Assembly: GCF_000474275.2 (NCBI RefSeq)
Contig: NZ_ATAE01000027.1
Location: 1 to 43,433 of the forward strand
DNA length: 43,433 nucleotides
Origin: Alkalihalophilus marmarensis DSM 21297
Lineage (GTDB): Bacteria > Bacillota > Bacilli > Bacillales > Bacillaceae_D
Direction of reading: 5' to 3'
A program made the position numbers and the translations under genes. Positions 8,194-20,240 of this stretch are shown piece after piece. Positions within the stretch are counted from its first letter, which is position 1; each line of letters starts with the position of its first letter. The notes under the pieces were generated by a model. The model was not told the DNA's origin and ran no database searches. It saw only the letters and a list, made by a program, of their open reading frames with translations.

Positions 8194-10301
8194 TTACGTT
8201 CGATTTCCTCCATAACGTAAGCCTCAATCACATCGCCTTCTTTGATGTCATTAAACTTCTCTAGAGTAATACCGCACTCGTAACCGGCTGCTACTTCTTT
8301 AGCATCATCTTTGAAACGTTTAAGCGCATTAATAGCTCCTTCATAGATGACAATCCCATCACGAATTAAACGTACAGTTGAATCGCGTGAAATTTTACCT
8401 TCTGTAACATAAGCACCAGCGATTGTACCCACTTTAGATACTTTAAACGTTGTACGGATTTCAACTTGACCAATGACTTTTTCTTCAAACTCAGGATCAA
8501 GCATTCCTTTCATCGCTGATTCAATTTCATCGATTGCATTATAGATTACACGGTGTAAGCGGATATCTACTTTTTCAACTTCAGCAGTACGCTTAGCTCC
8601 TCCATCAGGACGTACATTAAAGCCAATAACAATCGCATTTGATGCTGATGCAAGAATAATATCAGATTCTGTAATGGCACCTACACCCGTATGGATAATA
8701 TTTACTTTAACACCTTCTACATCGATTTTCTCTAATGAACCGCGCATCGCTTCAACCGAACCTTGAACATCCGCTTTGATAATGATATTAATATCTTTTA
8801 CTTCACCTTGCTGAATTTGATTAAATAAATCATCAAGGCTGACTTTAGAGTTCTCAGCACGGTTTTCTTCGCGTTGACGGCTCATACGTGCTTCACCAAT
8901 TTGACGGGCAGTTTTTTCATCTTCAAATACTTGGAACTGATCACCAGCTTGAGGAACTTCATTAAGTCCAGTAATTTCAACTGGAGCAGAAGGTCCTGCG
9001 GTTTTCACGCGACGTCCTAAGTCGTTAACCATTGCACGAACACGTCCAAATGAGTTCCCTACAACAATGGGGTCACCGACATTAAGTGTTCCATTTTGTA
9101 CTAATAAAGTAGCTACTGCCCCGCGGCCTTTATCAAGCTCAGCTTCAACAACGGTTCCACGAGCCATTCTGTCTGGGTTCGCTTTTAATTCAGCCACTTC
9201 TGCTACTAGTAGAACCATTTCTAATAGTTCATCAATACCCTGACCATTTAATGCTGAAACATTAACGAAAATCGTATCTCCGCCCCAAGCTTCAGGAACA
9301 AGTTCATACTCTGTTAATTCTTGCATTACACGGTCTGGATTAGCGGCTTCCTTATCCATTTTATTCACAGCAACAATGATTGGCACACCAGCAGCCTTGG
9401 CATGACTGATTGCTTCTTTTGTTTGCGGCATTACACCGTCATCTGCCGCTACGACAAGAATCGTAATATCTGTTACTTGAGCTCCGCGCGCACGCATTGT
9501 TGTAAATGCTGCGTGACCAGGAGTATCAAGGAATGTAATCGGTTTGCCGTCTGTTTCAATTTGATAGGCACCGATATGCTGAGTAATCCCGCCAGCTTCC
9601 CCTGCTGTTACTTTAGTGTTTCGGATAGAGTCAAGCAAGGTTGTTTTACCATGGTCAACGTGACCCATAATTGTAACAACTGGAGGACGTTCTTTTAAGT
9701 CTTCCTCTTTTTCTTCTTCCACATAACTATCTAGGTCAATTTTATCTACAACAATCTCTTCTTCAACCGCTACTCCGTAATCACCCGCGATCAGCTCGAT
9801 TGTATCTTTATCAAGCTCTTGGTTAATCGTTGCCATCACACCAAGCGCCATCAGTTTTTTGATCAGCTCAGAAGGCTCTTTGCCTAATGCTTTAGCAAGC
9901 TCTGCAACTGATAATGATTCCACAAAAGTAATCTTCTCTGGTAATGGTTTTGGCTTTGGCGGCTCTTGACGTGGTTTGTCATGACGCTTATTTTGCTGCT
10001 TACCGCGATTTTGCTGCTGATTAGGTCTGTTATTGCCTTTTTTCTTGTTGTTGTTATTATTATTATTATTCATATGATTAGTAGCCTTCCCTTGTTGCTT
10101 ACCTGCTGGTTTTGCAGGCTTTTCTTTTTTTGCTTCAGTCTTCGCAGGAGCCGGCTTGCCTTCTAATTTAGCAATAGCCGCATCATCAATGTAGGACATA
10201 TGATTCGAAACAGATACATCCATTGATTTCAATTTTTCAATGACATCTTTACTAGGAACGTTCTTCTCTTTTGCGTATTCATATATTCTCATTTTGCTCA
10301 T
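8190..10301 (-). CDS. infB: Translation initiation factor IF-2
   Basis: IF-2 is the GTPase that brings initiator tRNA to the 30S subunit and promotes subunit joining. The chain has 703 residues. An N-terminal helical IF2_N module (1-50) is followed by a low-complexity linker with eight consecutive Asn (78-85) and Gln/Lys/Pro-rich stretches to about 122, and then a second IF2_N module. The G domain has GHVDHGKT (213-220), DTPGHAAF and NKMDK. Domains II to IV follow and end in the C-terminal tRNA-binding region. The ATG at 10301 has GGAGGT seven bases upstream. It lies 16 bases after ylxQ. Confidence 0.98.
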   Translation of the reverse strand: MSKMRIYEYAKEKNVPSKDVIEKLKSMDVSVSNHMSYIDDAAIAKLEGKPAPAKTEAKKEKPAKPAGKQQGKATNHMNNNNNNNNKKKGNNRPNQQQNRGKQQNKRHDKPRQEPPKPKPLPEKITFVESLSVAELAKALGKEPSELIKKLMALGVMATINQELDKDTIELIAGDYGVAVEEEIVVDKIDLDSYVEEEKEEDLKERPPVVTIMGHVDHGKTTLLDSIRNTKVTAGEAGGITQHIGAYQIETDGKPITFLDTPGHAAFTTMRARGAQVTDITILVVAADDGVMPQTKEAISHAKAAGVPIIVAVNKMDKEAANPDRVMQELTEYELVPEAWGGDTIFVNVSALNGQGIDELLEMVLLVAEVAELKANPDRMARGTVVEAELDKGRGAVATLLVQNGTLNVGDPIVVGNSFGRVRAMVNDLGRRVKTAGPSAPVEITGLNEVPQAGDQFQVFEDEKTARQIGEARMSRQREENRAENSKVSLDDLFNQIQQGEVKDINIIIKADVQGSVEAMRGSLEKIDVEGVKVNIIHTGVGAITESDIILASASNAIVIGFNVRPDGGAKRTAEVEKVDIRLHRVIYNAIDEIESAMKGMLDPEFEEKVIGQVEIRTTFKVSKVGTIAGAYVTEGKISRDSTVRLIRDGIVIYEGAINALKRFKDDAKEVAAGYECGITLEKFNDIKEGDVIEAYVMEEIERK

Positions 10302-10317
10302 ATACGTACCTCCACAA

Positions 10318-10629
10318 TTATTGGTCCAATAATGCGGTCATTTTCTTAGCGAATCCTGGATCTTTTATCCCCACTACCACTCGTTCTGCCTTACCGATCG
10401 CATTTCCAAGTGTAGTTCGATCGCTCACAATTCGAACTGGAATTGAATAATAGCCACATTTGTCCAATATCTTTTTCTTTGTCTGTTCAGCTGCATCATT
10501 TGAGAGCAGTACCAACCTTACTGACCGGCTGCGTACATCTTTAATGACGAGCTCTTCCCCAGTTACTAACTGCCTTGCACGAGCGCATAGCCCAAGAAGT
10601 GAAATCCACTTCGGCTGCTTTGAGGTCAT
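10318..10629 (-). CDS. ylxQ: YlxQ, L7Ae-family RNA-binding protein
   Basis: This is a 103-residue protein of the L7Ae/L30e fold, which binds kink-turn RNAs; the B. subtilis gene is also called rplGA. The segments [16 protein letters not shown] and [17 protein letters not shown] match the family. There is no membrane segment. The ATG at 10629 is directly after the TAG of rnpM, with AAGGGG about ten bases upstream, so expression probably depends on coupling. Its physiological RNA target is not established. Confidence 0.92.
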   Translation of the reverse strand: MTSKQPKWISLLGLCARARQLVTGEELVIKDVRSRSVRLVLLSNDAAEQTKKKILDKCGYYSIPVRIVSDRTTLGNAIGKAERVVVGIKDPGFAKKMTALLDQ

Positions 10630-10902
10630 CTACTTACGCCCCTTTTTACGCTCAATTTCTAGCTGATCGTACTGTTCTTCGGTAAGTTTCACTTGAAGGT
10701 GTCTAGATAAGCTGTCTTTCTTTTTAGCTTCCATAAAGCATTCTTCACTGTTACTAAGGTAAGCACCTCGCCCATTTTTCTTCCCTGTAAGATCAAGCTC
10801 AACCTCACCTTCAGGCGTACGAACAATCCGAACAAGTTCGGACTTCGGTCTCATTTCTTGAGTAACAATGCATTTTCTGAGAGGAACTTTGCGCTGTTTC
10901 AT
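10630..10902 (-). CDS. rnpM: RnpM (YlxR), RNase P modulator
   Basis: The 90-residue protein belongs to the YlxR/DUF448 family. The family has recently been described in B. subtilis as binding and modulating the RNase P RNA, and the structure shows an RNA-binding fold. RKVPLRKCIVTQEMRPKSEL and GRGAYLS are the two diagnostic motifs. The C-terminus is rich in Lys, Glu and Arg. The ATG at 10902 has GAAGGAG about ten bases upstream. It is packed between nusA and ylxQ in the usual order. Confidence 0.93.
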   Translation of the reverse strand: MKQRKVPLRKCIVTQEMRPKSELVRIVRTPEGEVELDLTGKKNGRGAYLSNSEECFMEAKKKDSLSRHLQVKLTEEQYDQLEIERKKGRK

Positions 10903-10921
10903 TGGCCCCGTCTCCTTCTTC

Positions 10922-12058
10922 TTACTCTTCGTTGTAATCTTCTACATCAGGAACAAATGCTTCTTCACTTGCTGGGTCTTCATATTCAGAAGTAGAACTG
11001 TCTTCCTCATTTAAAAGACCTAACTCTCTTGCTTCTGACTCACTCTTAATATCAATCTTCCAGCCTGTCAGTTTAGCTGCTAAGCGTGCATTTTGTCCGC
11101 GCTTGCCAATTGCTAGTGATAGTTGATAATCCGGTACAATAACCTGAGTCATCTTTTCTTCTTCATTCACGTTTACTTTGACAACCTTAGATGGACTAAG
11201 TGCATTTGCTACATATTCAACTGGATCTTCTGACCAGCGGACAATATCAATTTTCTCGCCTTTTAATTCATCTACAATTGTTTGTACACGCTGTCCGCGA
11301 GGTCCTACACACGAGCCTACTGGATCAACTTCTGGATTCTCTGCATGTACAGCAATCTTAGAACGATCACCAGCTTCACGAGAGACAGATTTAATTTCCA
11401 CAGTTCCATCATAAATCTCAGGCACTTCAAGCTCAAATAAACGTTTTAAGAGGCCAGGGTGTGTACGTGAGATTAAAATTTGTGGTCCTTTTGTTGTTTT
11501 TTCTACTTTTGTAATAAACGCTTTGATGCGGTCATTATGCTTGTAGGTTTCATTGGGCATTTGTTCATTTAAAGGAAGAAGTGCTTCAACCTTGCCTAAA
11601 TCTACATAAATGAAGCGATGGTCTTGGCGTTGCACAATTCCTGTCATGATGTCTTCTTCACGATCAATGAAGTCAGAATAAATGATGCCTCTTTCAGCTT
11701 CACGTACACGTTGCGTGACCACCTGCTTAGCTGTTTGCGCAGCAATACGGCCGAAGTCTTTTGGTGTCACTTCAATCTCAACGACATCATCCACTTCGTA
11801 ATTAGGGTTGATTGATTTAGCCTCGTCTAATGAGATTTCAAGACGTGCATCAAACACTTCCTCCACAATCGTTTTGCGTGCAAATACACGGATACTTCCG
11901 TTATCGCGGTTGACGTCCACGCGAACATTTTGTGCCTGGCTGAAATTACGTTTGTACCCTGAAATAAGTGCAGCCTCAATCGCCTCAATAATAACTTCCT
12001 TACTTATACCTTTTTCTTTCTCTAATGTCGTTAACGCATCCATAAATTCACTATTCAT
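10922..12058 (-). CDS. nusA: Transcription termination/antitermination factor NusA
   Basis: NusA binds RNA polymerase and nascent RNA to control pausing and termination. The chain has 378 residues. An N-terminal polymerase-binding domain (1-125) is followed by an S1 domain (around [21 protein letters not shown]) and two KH domains, with VGPRGQRVQ and [11 protein letters not shown] as GxxG loops. A short acidic tail rich in Glu, Asp and Ser ends the protein. The E. coli-type acidic repeats are absent, as is normal for bacilli. The ATG at 12058 follows AAAGGGGGAT at a rather long distance. It is the second gene of the rimP operon, whose leader hairpin may be its own target. Confidence 0.98.
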   Translation of the reverse strand: MNSEFMDALTTLEKEKGISKEVIIEAIEAALISGYKRNFSQAQNVRVDVNRDNGSIRVFARKTIVEEVFDARLEISLDEAKSINPNYEVDDVVEIEVTPKDFGRIAAQTAKQVVTQRVREAERGIIYSDFIDREEDIMTGIVQRQDHRFIYVDLGKVEALLPLNEQMPNETYKHNDRIKAFITKVEKTTKGPQILISRTHPGLLKRLFELEVPEIYDGTVEIKSVSREAGDRSKIAVHAENPEVDPVGSCVGPRGQRVQTIVDELKGEKIDIVRWSEDPVEYVANALSPSKVVKVNVNEEEKMTQVIVPDYQLSLAIGKRGQNARLAAKLTGWKIDIKSESEARELGLLNEEDSSTSEYEDPASEEAFVPDVEDYNEE

Positions 12059-12100
12059 GAATGGAACATCCCCCTTTCAACTTCCACAAAAAATATCATT

Positions 12101-12571
12101 TTAGAAAATAATAGCTAAACGAGCGTTTGCTACCTTATCGTACGGAATTTCATATGATTTCTTCCGTGTTTTTATTTTGACTTCAATAGTTAATACTTCG
12201 CCGTCAAAAGATTGAAGCATCCCTTCGAATGCCTTTTCTCCATCAACTGGTTCGTACGTAGTAACATGAACATTTTTCCCAACTGCTTTTTCGAGATCTT
12301 TTACTTTCTTTAAAGGTCTCTCAGCCCCAGGAGAAGATACTTCAAGGAAATAAGCTTGTGGGATTGGATCCATTTCATCAAGTTTTTCGCTTAATTGTTC
12401 ACTTACTTTCCCGCAATCCTCTAAATCAACACCTGTATCTGAATCAATAAAGACTCTAAGAAACCAGTTAGGTCCTTCCTTTTTAAATTCAACATCTACT
12501 AGCTCTAAGTTTAGCTCGTCCAATAGTGGTGTCACTAATTCTGCTACGATGTCCGTTACTTTCTTACTCAA
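12101..12571 (-). CDS. rimP: Ribosome maturation factor RimP
   Basis: RimP assists 30S subunit assembly. The 156-residue chain shows the two-domain pattern, with [20 protein letters not shown] in the N-terminal domain, then [14 protein letters not shown] and [15 protein letters not shown], and a small C-terminal SH3-like barrel. The start is TTG at 12571, about seven bases after AAGGAGG. An ATG that lies closer to the ribosome site is out of frame and stops after two codons. It opens the rimP-nusA-rnpM-ylxQ-infB operon. In B. subtilis the leader of this operon is reported to be terminated in a NusA-dependent way. Confidence 0.96.
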   Translation of the reverse strand: MSKKVTDIVAELVTPLLDELNLELVDVEFKKEGPNWFLRVFIDSDTGVDLEDCGKVSEQLSEKLDEMDPIPQAYFLEVSSPGAERPLKKVKDLEKAVGKNVHVTTYEPVDGEKAFEGMLQSFDGEVLTIEVKIKTRKKSYEIPYDKVANARLAIIF

Positions 12572-12672
12572 TTCATACCCTCCTTGATCTTACCCATCTA
12601 TATAAATAAAGGTTACTTTACATCCTGTTATTTAAGAGAAACGATTCATAAATATAGGTCTAAACGAAAACG

Positions 12673-12698
12673 AAAGAGTGGGTTTCCCCACTCTTTTT
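12673..12698 (-). terminator. Hairpin with interrupted U-tract in the polC-rimP gap
   Basis: AAAGAGTGGG and CCCACTCTTT form a 10-bp stem with a GAAA tetraloop on the minus strand, followed by CGTTTTCGTTT. The T-tract is broken by CG pairs, a feature of terminators that need NusA. It can end polC transcription and also lies downstream of promoter-like sites for rimP, so it may attenuate that operon. On the plus strand the same stem is followed by TT and is weaker. Confidence 0.75.
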
Positions 12699-12728
12699 AG
12701 GTTCCGTATTCTAAGTATTACCATAACA

Positions 12729-12757
12729 AGGATATCATACTCTCTAGCTGTTTGCAA
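12729..12757 (-). promoter_or_regulatory. Candidate sigma-A promoter of the rimP-nusA operon
   Basis: The minus strand reads TTGCAA (12757-12752), a 17-base spacer, then TATCCT (12734-12729). A second possibility is the extended -10 TGGTAATAC a few bases downstream. Both lie upstream of the 12673-12698 hairpin, so a transcript starting here would carry the hairpin in a leader of about 150 bases. Confidence 0.45.
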
Positions 12758-12819
12758 CTTACTCTGTGTCTCTAGATAGCGTCAGATCAGCTTTTGCGCC
12801 TGATAGTTGAACAAGGAAA

Positions 12820-15800
12820 CTAGAATAAGGAAAGCTGATTGGAATCAGGCATGCCAGCTAAGCAGCCGTGATCATCAAGATGTTCAAGCACAGTCTTTGT
12901 TAAACGTGCTTTTTGCTGCAGATCTTCTTTTGAGAGGAATTCGCCACCCTCTCTTGCCTTCACAATATTCAGGGCAGCATTTGTACCAACTCCGGTCATT
13001 GCGTTAAACGGCGGAAGCAGGCTAGTCCCATCAACAATAAACTCTGTGGCACTTGATTCGTACAGATCCACTTTCTTAAATGAAAAGCCTCGTTCACACA
13101 TTTCTAATGCCAGTTCTAGAACGGTTAAGACTGCCTTTTCTTTTGGTGAAGCATCAAGTCCTTTAGCATTAATCTCTTCAATTTTCGCTTTAATAGCAGT
13201 TGAGCCTTTGATCATTGTATCAAGATCAAAATCATCTGCTCGCACCGTAAAATAAGAAGCATAATAAAGTATAGGGTGATGCACCTTGAAATAAGCAATC
13301 CGCACAGCCATTAATACATAGGCTGCTGCATGGGCTTTAGGGAACATGTATTTAATCTTTGTACATGAGCCGATATACCAATCAGGCACATCGTGCTTTT
13401 TCATTTCCTCCACCCATTCCGGCTGGAGGCCTTTACCTTTCCGTACAAACTCCATGATCTTAAAAGCAAGAGATGGTTCTAGTCCTTTGTAAATAAGATA
13501 GACCATAATGTCATCACGACATCCAATTACATCTTTAAGCTCACATGTACCGTTATAGATCAACTCATTGGCATTATTTAGCCAAACATCCGTCCCGTGA
13601 GAAAGTCCTGAGATCTGCACCAGCTCTGAAAATGTGCTAGGCTTCGTCTCTTCAAGCATTTGACGAACGAATCTCGTCCCAAATTCAGGAATGCCAAGGG
13701 TGCCTGTTTTACACAAAATTTGATCTTCTGTCACTCCAAGCACATCAGGACCGCTGAATATCTTCATGACTTCAGGATCATCGGTAGGGATTGTTTTCGG
13801 GTCTATTCCTGAAAGGTCTTGAAGCATTCGTATAACCGTCGGATCATCGTGTCCGAGAATATCAAGTTTCAGCAGATTATCATGAATGGAATGGAAATCA
13901 AAGTGAGTCGTTTTCCACTCAGCAGTCTTATCGTCTGCAGGGAACTGAATCGGTGTGAAATCATAAATATCCATGTAATCTGGTACAACAATAATACCAC
14001 CCGGGTGCTGCCCGCTCGTCCGCTTCACTCCTGTACAGCCTGATACAAGCCGATCAATTTCTGCGCCTCTCATATGCAGATCATGATCTCCTTGATATCC
14101 TTTGACATACCCATAAGCTGTCTTTTCAGCAACGGTACCGATTGTTCCTGCACGGTACACATACTCCTCACCAAATAATTCTTTCGTATAATGGTGGGCT
14201 CTAGGCTGATATGCCCCTGAGAAGTTAAGATCGATATCTGGTACTTTATCTCCTTTAAATCCAAGGAAGGTTTCAAACGGGATGTCTTGTCCATCTTTCA
14301 CATATGCCGTGCCGCATTCAGGACAATCTTTATCAGGAAGGTCAAATCCTGAACCAACTGAACCATCGTTAAAGAAATAGGAATGCTGGCAGTTAGGACA
14401 CACATAATGCGGCGGGAGTGGATTCACTTCAGTAATTTCAGTCATTGTTGCAACAAATGAAGATCCGACAGAACCACGAGAACCTACAAGATATCCATCA
14501 ATTAATGATTTTTTAACCAGCTTTTGTGAAATAAGGTAAATAACCGCAAATCCGTGGCCGATAATACTTTTTAATTCTTTTTCAATCCTCGCCTCTACAA
14601 TTTCCGGCAGATCATCCCCGTAAATACTACGAGCACGAGAATAGCTCATTTCTCTGATCTCATCATCCGCACCCTCAATTTTCGGTGTATACAATTGATC
14701 TGGAATAGGATGGATTTCTTCAACTAAATCAGCCACTTTTTGTGTGTTTTCCACGACAACTTTTTTGGCTTTCTCATCCCCTAAAAAGGCAAAGGCATCG
14801 ATCATTTCGTCGGTTGTTTTAAAATGAACAGGGGGCAACGTCTGCTTATTCAGCGGGTTCGCTCCTCCTTGCGATGCAATCAAAATCTTACGGTAGATCG
14901 CGTCTTCTTTGTTCAAATAATGCGCATTACCCGTTGCCACAACCGGTTTATCAAGTTTTTCGCCTAATTCAACAATATTTGAAACAATTTCTTTTAACGA
15001 TTCATCGTTTTTAACTAGTTCTTTCTCAATTAAATGCTGATAATTTTCTAGAGGCTGAATTTCTAAATAATCATAGAACTTCGCAATCTCCTCTACTTCT
15101 TCAGGAGATTTTTGCATCATCCCTTCAAACACTTCTCCTTTATCACACGCGGTACCAATCAACAATCCCTTACGATGTTTTTGCAGCTGCGACCTTGGAA
15201 TACGAGGTGTTCTGAAGAAGTATTCAACATGAGACATTGAAACTAATTGGTATAAATTTTTCAAGCCTTCTTGCGTTTGAGCTAGGATCGTACAATGGGA
15301 CGGACGCTGTCTTGTAAAATTACCTTGCCCCATATGATTATTTAATTGGTCATGATGAGTGACATTCCGCTCGTTTGCATCTCGAACCATCTTCCATAAT
15401 AAATACCCTGTCGCTTCTGCATCATAGATTGCGCGGTGATGACTGACGAGTTCAATATCGAACTTCTTACATAGAGTATTTAGTCGGTGGTTTTTAAGCT
15501 CTGGATATAGGAATCTCCCTAACTCTAATGTATCGATAACAGGATTTTTCGCGTCTCCCAGCCCGATTTTTTGGTAGCCTACATTCAAGAATCCCATATC
15601 AAAACTAGCATTATGAGCTACTAGAGTGGCATCCCCCACAAATTCATGAAAATCTTTCAATACCTCTCCCACTTCAGGCTGGCCTTTTACCATATCATCT
15701 GTAATACCTGTTAATTCAATGATTGTATTGGTTAATGGCTCGTGTGGGTCGGCGAATGATTCAAACCGGTCAATGATTTCCCCGTTTTTGATTTTAACAG

Positions 15801-17118
15801 CAGCTAGCTCAATGATTGTATTATAAACAGCAGACAACCCAGTCGTTTCTACGTCAAAAACAACGTATTCCTCGGTCATCAGCTCACGATTCGCTTCGTT
15901 ATAAGCAATCGGAACTCCGTCATCGACAATATTTGCTTCTACCCCGTAGAGCACTTTAATGCCATGTTTCTTTCCTGCCCCGTATGCTTCTGGGAAAGAC
16001 TGAACTACCCCATGGTCTGTAATGGCGATAGCAGGGTGACCCCATTTGGCTGCCTGCTCAACATATTTGCCGGCTGATGTCATGCCATCCATCTGACTCA
16101 TTGTCGTATGAAGATGTAACTCTACTCTTTTTTCTTCCTCAGCTGCATTATCAGTACGCTCAGCAGGTTTAATCTGATTGAAGTCATTAGCAATCATAAC
16201 CAGGTCTCTAACGAATGTATCATTTTGTACACCGCCGCGAACTTTCATCCACATGCCTTTTTTAACAGCTTGAAGAAGCGGGATGTCCTCTTTATCCCGT
16301 GAGAAGATCTTTACCATGATGGAATCAGTATAGTCTGTAATTTTAAAGGTGAGCAATGTACGTCCGCTGCGCAATTCTCTAGTTTCTGCGTCGAACACAT
16401 ACCCTTGAACCGTTACTCTGCGTTCCTCATCGACAATGGCCTCAAGCGGTATAGGATCATCCTTAATTGGATAGCCCAATACAAGATCTTTCCCATCAAG
16501 TTCATCACTTTTTTGCTCCATTTTCTTCTTTTCTAAAATGGCTTCTACTACTTTAGAGTGGTCTTCTTGCTCGCGCTGCTCGACAAACTTTTGAAATTCT
16601 TGTTTAGATTCTTTTATAGCAGGCTCAAAGCCCACGTTTGGAAGACTTAGTGATACGAGACTTTCCCTTAAGGGATCTTGTAATTTTCGCTTTAGGGCGA
16701 CAGCTTCTGTTTCATTGCGTACATTAATCTCCAAGCGTTTCCCATCAAAACGAGGGCTCTGATTTGAGAGTAATGAACGCAATCCATCGGATACTGCTTG
16801 CAGACGAGAAACGACCATCGGCCAATACTGCTCCCAGTCACTCTGACTTGGCTCACACCTGTCATAATAAAATGTAAAGCCGATTGTCGCAATATGAGTA
16901 AACGTTTCCTTTAACTTTTGTTCAAACAGCTCATATAAATGAGCAGGAATTAAAAGAGGAAGCTCTATATGAAAATGCCATGTTCGTTTTTCTTTTAAAA
17001 TCGTTAATTTACGAATCTTCCCATCCTTAAATACCCCATGTATTACTTCTTCAGGGAATTGTAATTGTGAAAGGAGTAATTGAAATCGCTCTTTTCTTAG
17101 CTGTTCATCTTGAGACAT
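12820..17118 (-). CDS. polC: DNA polymerase III alpha subunit, PolC type
   Basis: PolC is the Gram-positive replicative DNA polymerase with a built-in proofreading exonuclease. The 1432-residue chain has N-terminal and OB-fold regions (about 1-320) and then a PHP domain opening with [15 protein letters not shown] (about 331-345). A DEDDh exonuclease inserted in PHP has [12 protein letters not shown] (418-429) and its final [12 protein letters not shown] zinc module has CPNCQ and CPECGT, and the polymerase core has PDIDLNFSG. The C-terminus carries a polymerase thumb/fingers region and a short QLSLF end that is a likely beta-clamp-binding motif. The ATG at 17118 follows GGGGGGAG. The length is standard for the family. 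Confidence 0.98.
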   Translation of the reverse strand: MSQDEQLRKERFQLLLSQLQFPEEVIHGVFKDGKIRKLTILKEKRTWHFHIELPLLIPAHLYELFEQKLKETFTHIATIGFTFYYDRCEPSQSDWEQYWPMVVSRLQAVSDGLRSLLSNQSPRFDGKRLEINVRNETEAVALKRKLQDPLRESLVSLSLPNVGFEPAIKESKQEFQKFVEQREQEDHSKVVEAILEKKKMEQKSDELDGKDLVLGYPIKDDPIPLEAIVDEERRVTVQGYVFDAETRELRSGRTLLTFKITDYTDSIMVKIFSRDKEDIPLLQAVKKGMWMKVRGGVQNDTFVRDLVMIANDFNQIKPAERTDNAAEEEKRVELHLHTTMSQMDGMTSAGKYVEQAAKWGHPAIAITDHGVVQSFPEAYGAGKKHGIKVLYGVEANIVDDGVPIAYNEANRELMTEEYVVFDVETTGLSAVYNTIIELAAVKIKNGEIIDRFESFADPHEPLTNTIIELTGITDDMVKGQPEVGEVLKDFHEFVGDATLVAHNASFDMGFLNVGYQKIGLGDAKNPVIDTLELGRFLYPELKNHRLNTLCKKFDIELVSHHRAIYDAEATGYLLWKMVRDANERNVTHHDQLNNHMGQGNFTRQRPSHCTILAQTQEGLKNLYQLVSMSHVEYFFRTPRIPRSQLQKHRKGLLIGTACDKGEVFEGMMQKSPEEVEEIAKFYDYLEIQPLENYQHLIEKELVKNDESLKEIVSNIVELGEKLDKPVVATGNAHYLNKEDAIYRKILIASQGGANPLNKQTLPPVHFKTTDEMIDAFAFLGDEKAKKVVVENTQKVADLVEEIHPIPDQLYTPKIEGADDEIREMSYSRARSIYGDDLPEIVEARIEKELKSIIGHGFAVIYLISQKLVKKSLIDGYLVGSRGSVGSSFVATMTEITEVNPLPPHYVCPNCQHSYFFNDGSVGSGFDLPDKDCPECGTAYVKDGQDIPFETFLGFKGDKVPDIDLNFSGAYQPRAHHYTKELFGEEYVYRAGTIGTVAEKTAYGYVKGYQGDHDLHMRGAEIDRLVSGCTGVKRTSGQHPGGIIVVPDYMDIYDFTPIQFPADDKTAEWKTTHFDFHSIHDNLLKLDILGHDDPTVIRMLQDLSGIDPKTIPTDDPEVMKIFSGPDVLGVTEDQILCKTGTLGIPEFGTRFVRQMLEETKPSTFSELVQISGLSHGTDVWLNNANELIYNGTCELKDVIGCRDDIMVYLIYKGLEPSLAFKIMEFVRKGKGLQPEWVEEMKKHDVPDWYIGSCTKIKYMFPKAHAAAYVLMAVRIAYFKVHHPILYYASYFTVRADDFDLDTMIKGSTAIKAKIEEINAKGLDASPKEKAVLTVLELALEMCERGFSFKKVDLYESSATEFIVDGTSLLPPFNAMTGVGTNAALNIVKAREGGEFLSKEDLQQKARLTKTVLEHLDDHGCLAGMPDSNQLSLF

Positions 17119-17147
17119 TTTTCTCCCCCCTGCTAAATAAACCTTGC

Positions 17148-17180
17148 ATAAAAGAGAAGGTACCTCTAATTGAGATACCT
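17148..17180 (-). terminator. Probable terminator of proS
   Basis: AGGTATCTC and GAGGTACCT form a 9-bp stem with one G-U pair and a 5-base loop on the minus strand, followed by TCTCTTTTATG. The T-tract is weak. It lies in the 81-base gap between proS and polC. Confidence 0.5.
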
Positions 17181-17199
17181 CACCTTATATATCTTTTAT

Positions 17200-18918
17200 T
17201 TATTGATATAATTCTTCAAGTTTTTTTTGCTGAGTCTTAAGTTCTTCAGCTAAATCGGCTACAGCTACTTCAATGACTTCACCTGTCTTGCGGATCTTTA
17301 CTTCAACGATACCTTCAGCAGCGCGTTTTCCAACAGATACACGAAGCGGAATTCCGATTAAATCTGAGTCTTTGAACTTTACTCCAGCTCGCTCAGGACG
17401 ATCATCATAAAGTACATCAAATCCAGCTTTCTTAAGCGACTGGTAAAGTTCTTCAGATAGCTCGCTCTGTTCAGCATTCTTACTATTTAACGTGAGCAGG
17501 TGAACATCGTAAGGGGCAACTGACGGCGGCCATACGATTCCGTTTTCATCATGATGCTGTTCAATAATGGCAGCAACAGTACGAGAAACCCCTACCCCGT
17601 AACATCCCATAATCATAGGCTGCGTTTTCCCATTTTCATCAAGGATGGTTGCATTCATTGCCTCAGAATAGACCGTTCCTAATTTGAAGACTTGTCCAAC
17701 TTCGATGCCTTGAGCGAAACGAATGGTTCCCTTGCCGCACGGAGAAGGGTCTCCCTCTTTAATAAAGCGCAGGTCTGCATATTGATCAACCTTGAAATCT
17801 CGATCAGCCGTTACACCTGTGAAGTGGTAGTTTTCTTCATTTGCGCCACAAACCGCATTCACCATTGCCGAAACTGCGTGATCTGCGATAATTTTCACAC
17901 CGTCTGCACCGATTGGGCCAATATTACCTACAGTAGCAGAAAGAATGTCTGCTACTTCAGAAGCTTCAGCAAAACGGATCGCGCCTGCTGACAGTTCATG
18001 CTTTAACTTAATGTCGTTTAATTCGTGGTCACCTCTAAGCAATACAAGAACCCATTCCTCATCAATAGAAACGAGCAATGTTTTAATAATTTGATCTTCA
18101 GGTATACTAAGTGCACTTGAAACTTCTTCAATCGTCTTCGCTGAACCTGTCTCTACCTTAGCACAGTCTTCTGCTTCTGCTGCCGGCTTAGTATAGCTAA
18201 CCTTAACTGCAGCCATCTCAATGTTTGCTGCATAATCAGACTCATCGGAGTAAGCAATCGTATCTTCTCCCACATCAGCAAGCGCCATAAACTCATGTGT
18301 GTCTTTGCCGCCAATCGCACCTGAATCAGCTATAACAGGGCGGAATGTCAACCCTGCACGTGAGAAGATTCTTGAATAAGCATCATACATTTCCTTATAT
18401 GCCTCATCTAGACTCTCAGGTGTTGCGTGGAAAGAATAAGCATCCTTCATCATAAATTCTCTGCCGCGCAGCAGTCCAAAACGAGGACGGCGCTCATCAC
18501 GGAATTTTGTTTGAATTTGATATAGATTCACAGGCAGCTTTTTATAAGAGCTGATACTGTCACGTAAAATGCTTGTAATGACTTCTTCATGAGTCGGTCC
18601 AAGCGCAAAGTCACGATCATGACGATCTTTAAGGCGCATTAATTCTCCGCCCATTTTATCCCATCTGCCAGTCTCTTGCCATAGTTCAGCAGGATGCATC
18701 GTCGGCATGGTTAATTCTTGCGCTCCGGCAGCATCCATTTCCTCACGTACAATAGATTCAACTTTATGCAGTACTCGTTTTGCTAGTGGCAAATAACTAT
18801 ATACACCTGCAGCAATTTGACGAATCATCCCTGCACGTAGCATCAGTTGATGACTAATAATATCTGCATCTGCTGGTACATCACGTAAAGTCGGTAATAA
18901 AAGTGAACGTTGTCTCAT
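17200..18918 (-). CDS. proS: Prolyl-tRNA synthetase
   Basis: This class II aminoacyl-tRNA synthetase charges tRNA-Pro. It has 572 residues in the bacterial-type layout. The catalytic core carries [19 protein letters not shown] (motif 2) and [12 protein letters not shown] YbaK-like editing insertion spans about 220-400, with [20 protein letters not shown] and [19 protein letters not shown]. Motif 3 is [18 protein letters not shown], and an anticodon-binding domain follows. I chose the ATG at 18918, nine bases after AAAGGA; a TTG two codons upstream is too close to the ribosome site. No T-box leader is visible in the 48-base gap to rasP. Confidence 0.97.
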   Translation of the reverse strand: MRQRSLLLPTLRDVPADADIISHQLMLRAGMIRQIAAGVYSYLPLAKRVLHKVESIVREEMDAAGAQELTMPTMHPAELWQETGRWDKMGGELMRLKDRHDRDFALGPTHEEVITSILRDSISSYKKLPVNLYQIQTKFRDERRPRFGLLRGREFMMKDAYSFHATPESLDEAYKEMYDAYSRIFSRAGLTFRPVIADSGAIGGKDTHEFMALADVGEDTIAYSDESDYAANIEMAAVKVSYTKPAAEAEDCAKVETGSAKTIEEVSSALSIPEDQIIKTLLVSIDEEWVLVLLRGDHELNDIKLKHELSAGAIRFAEASEVADILSATVGNIGPIGADGVKIIADHAVSAMVNAVCGANEENYHFTGVTADRDFKVDQYADLRFIKEGDPSPCGKGTIRFAQGIEVGQVFKLGTVYSEAMNATILDENGKTQPMIMGCYGVGVSRTVAAIIEQHHDENGIVWPPSVAPYDVHLLTLNSKNAEQSELSEELYQSLKKAGFDVLYDDRPERAGVKFKDSDLIGIPLRVSVGKRAAEGIVEVKIRKTGEVIEVAVADLAEELKTQQKKLEELYQ

Positions 18919-18966
18919 ATTCAAAATCCTTTCCTAATCAACTATGCAATCCAACCCGTGTCTACT

Positions 18967-20220
18967 TTACATAAACAAACGGTTTATATCGTTCCATGTT
19001 ACAAAAATAACTAATAAGAAAAGAAGAGCAAACCCTACAAGGTGAACCATTCCTTCTTTTTGCGGATCAATCGGCTTGCCTCTCAGTCCTTCTAACCCAA
19101 TAAACACTAGCCGTCCGCCGTCCATTGCAGGAATCGGCAGCAAATTAATAATTCCTAAGTTAACACTTAAGGCAGCTGCCCATTGCATTAATACGAAAAT
19201 TCCAAGAGCTGCGGCTTCACCGGTGTAATTATAAATCCCAACTGGCCCTGCTACATAATCAAGCGAGAACTGACCTGTAACTAATAATCCAAGTACTTCA
19301 AAGATCATTGTCATAAACAAGTATGTTTGCGTTACACCAAATGTTAAAGAACCAATGACGGAAAACTCTCGAGGCTGTGTTACACCTATAAACCCTTCCG
19401 CATCACCCATTTGTCCGACTCGCTCATTCGGAGTTACGGCAATGGATTCCGTTTGTCCATTCCTGACAACAGTAAACGTAATAGACTCATTTGGGTTTTG
19501 TTGGATGATTGTTGTCATCTCTTCCCACGTATCTACTGGAGTATTCTCGATACTCGTTACTTGATCACCTTCAACAAGTCCAGCCTCCTCAGCTGCACCG
19601 CCTTCCATAATTTCCCCAACTTCTGCACGATCAACTGGGATACCTTGCATTAATGCAAGTGCTGCTAGCAATACAAAGGCTAAAACAAAGTTCATCATTG
19701 GACCTGCAAAAATCGCTAAGGCACGCTGCCCTACTGATTTCGAGCCGAATTGACGATTCCAAGGAGCAATTTGTGTTGGCTGCTCATCTTGAACCAAAAC
19801 CGCTTTCTCATTCACTTTATAGCGGACAAGTTCATCATCATCGTATGCCTGAACAAATAATTCGTGCTCTAAATCAATCTTTTCTACTTGCACAACCTTT
19901 GCTTCAGGGTGTTTTGATTTATTATTAATAATAATTTGTGAAACTTCCTGCCTGCCGTTAAATACAAGCCCTATTTCATAGCCGGGCTTAATATCAATCA
20001 TTTCGGGGTCTTCTCCAGCCATACGAACAAATCCACCAAGCGGCAGCATACGGATGGTATAAACAGTCTCATTCCGTTTAAAGGAAAATAATTTAGGACC
20101 AAAACCGATCGCAAATTCTCGGCATAAGATCCCTGCACGTTTTGCAAAATACAAGTGCCCCCACTCGTGGATAAAAACAAGCAGGCCAAATACTACTATA
20201 AACGAGATTAATGTATTCAA
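18967..20220 (-). CDS. rasP: RasP/RseP site-2 zinc metalloprotease
   Basis: This is an intramembrane protease that clips anti-sigma factors and signal-peptide remnants; in B. subtilis it acts on RsiW and FtsL. The 417-residue chain has a first membrane helix containing HEWGH (18-22), a PDZ domain near [18 protein letters not shown], and the second catalytic motif in [16 protein letters not shown] last membrane helix near the C-terminus ends in WNDINRLF. I chose the TTG at 20220, seven bases after GGAGG; the GTG at 20235 is part of the ribosome site. The resulting N-terminus [12 protein letters not shown] aligns well with B. subtilis RasP from memory. Confidence 0.95.
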   Translation of the reverse strand: MNTLISFIVVFGLLVFIHEWGHLYFAKRAGILCREFAIGFGPKLFSFKRNETVYTIRMLPLGGFVRMAGEDPEMIDIKPGYEIGLVFNGRQEVSQIIINNKSKHPEAKVVQVEKIDLEHELFVQAYDDDELVRYKVNEKAVLVQDEQPTQIAPWNRQFGSKSVGQRALAIFAGPMMNFVLAFVLLAALALMQGIPVDRAEVGEIMEGGAAEEAGLVEGDQVTSIENTPVDTWEEMTTIIQQNPNESITFTVVRNGQTESIAVTPNERVGQMGDAEGFIGVTQPREFSVIGSLTFGVTQTYLFMTMIFEVLGLLVTGQFSLDYVAGPVGIYNYTGEAAALGIFVLMQWAAALSVNLGIINLLPIPAMDGGRLVFIGLEGLRGKPIDPQKEGMVHLVGFALLFLLVIFVTWNDINRLFM

Positions 20221-20240
20221 ATGACTAACCTCCACTTTAT

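Noticed and set aside
8190-10301. Long plus-strand open frames inside infB, pnpA, polC and others
   Set aside because: All are antisense shadows of well-supported genes, with no ribosome sites and no recognisable domains.
12673-12698. CRISPR-like or riboswitch element in the polC-rimP gap
   Set aside because: A single hairpin only; no repeats and no conserved riboswitch core seen.
18919-18966. T-box leader for proS
   Set aside because: The gap to rasP is only 48 bases and has no T-box or specifier-like structure.
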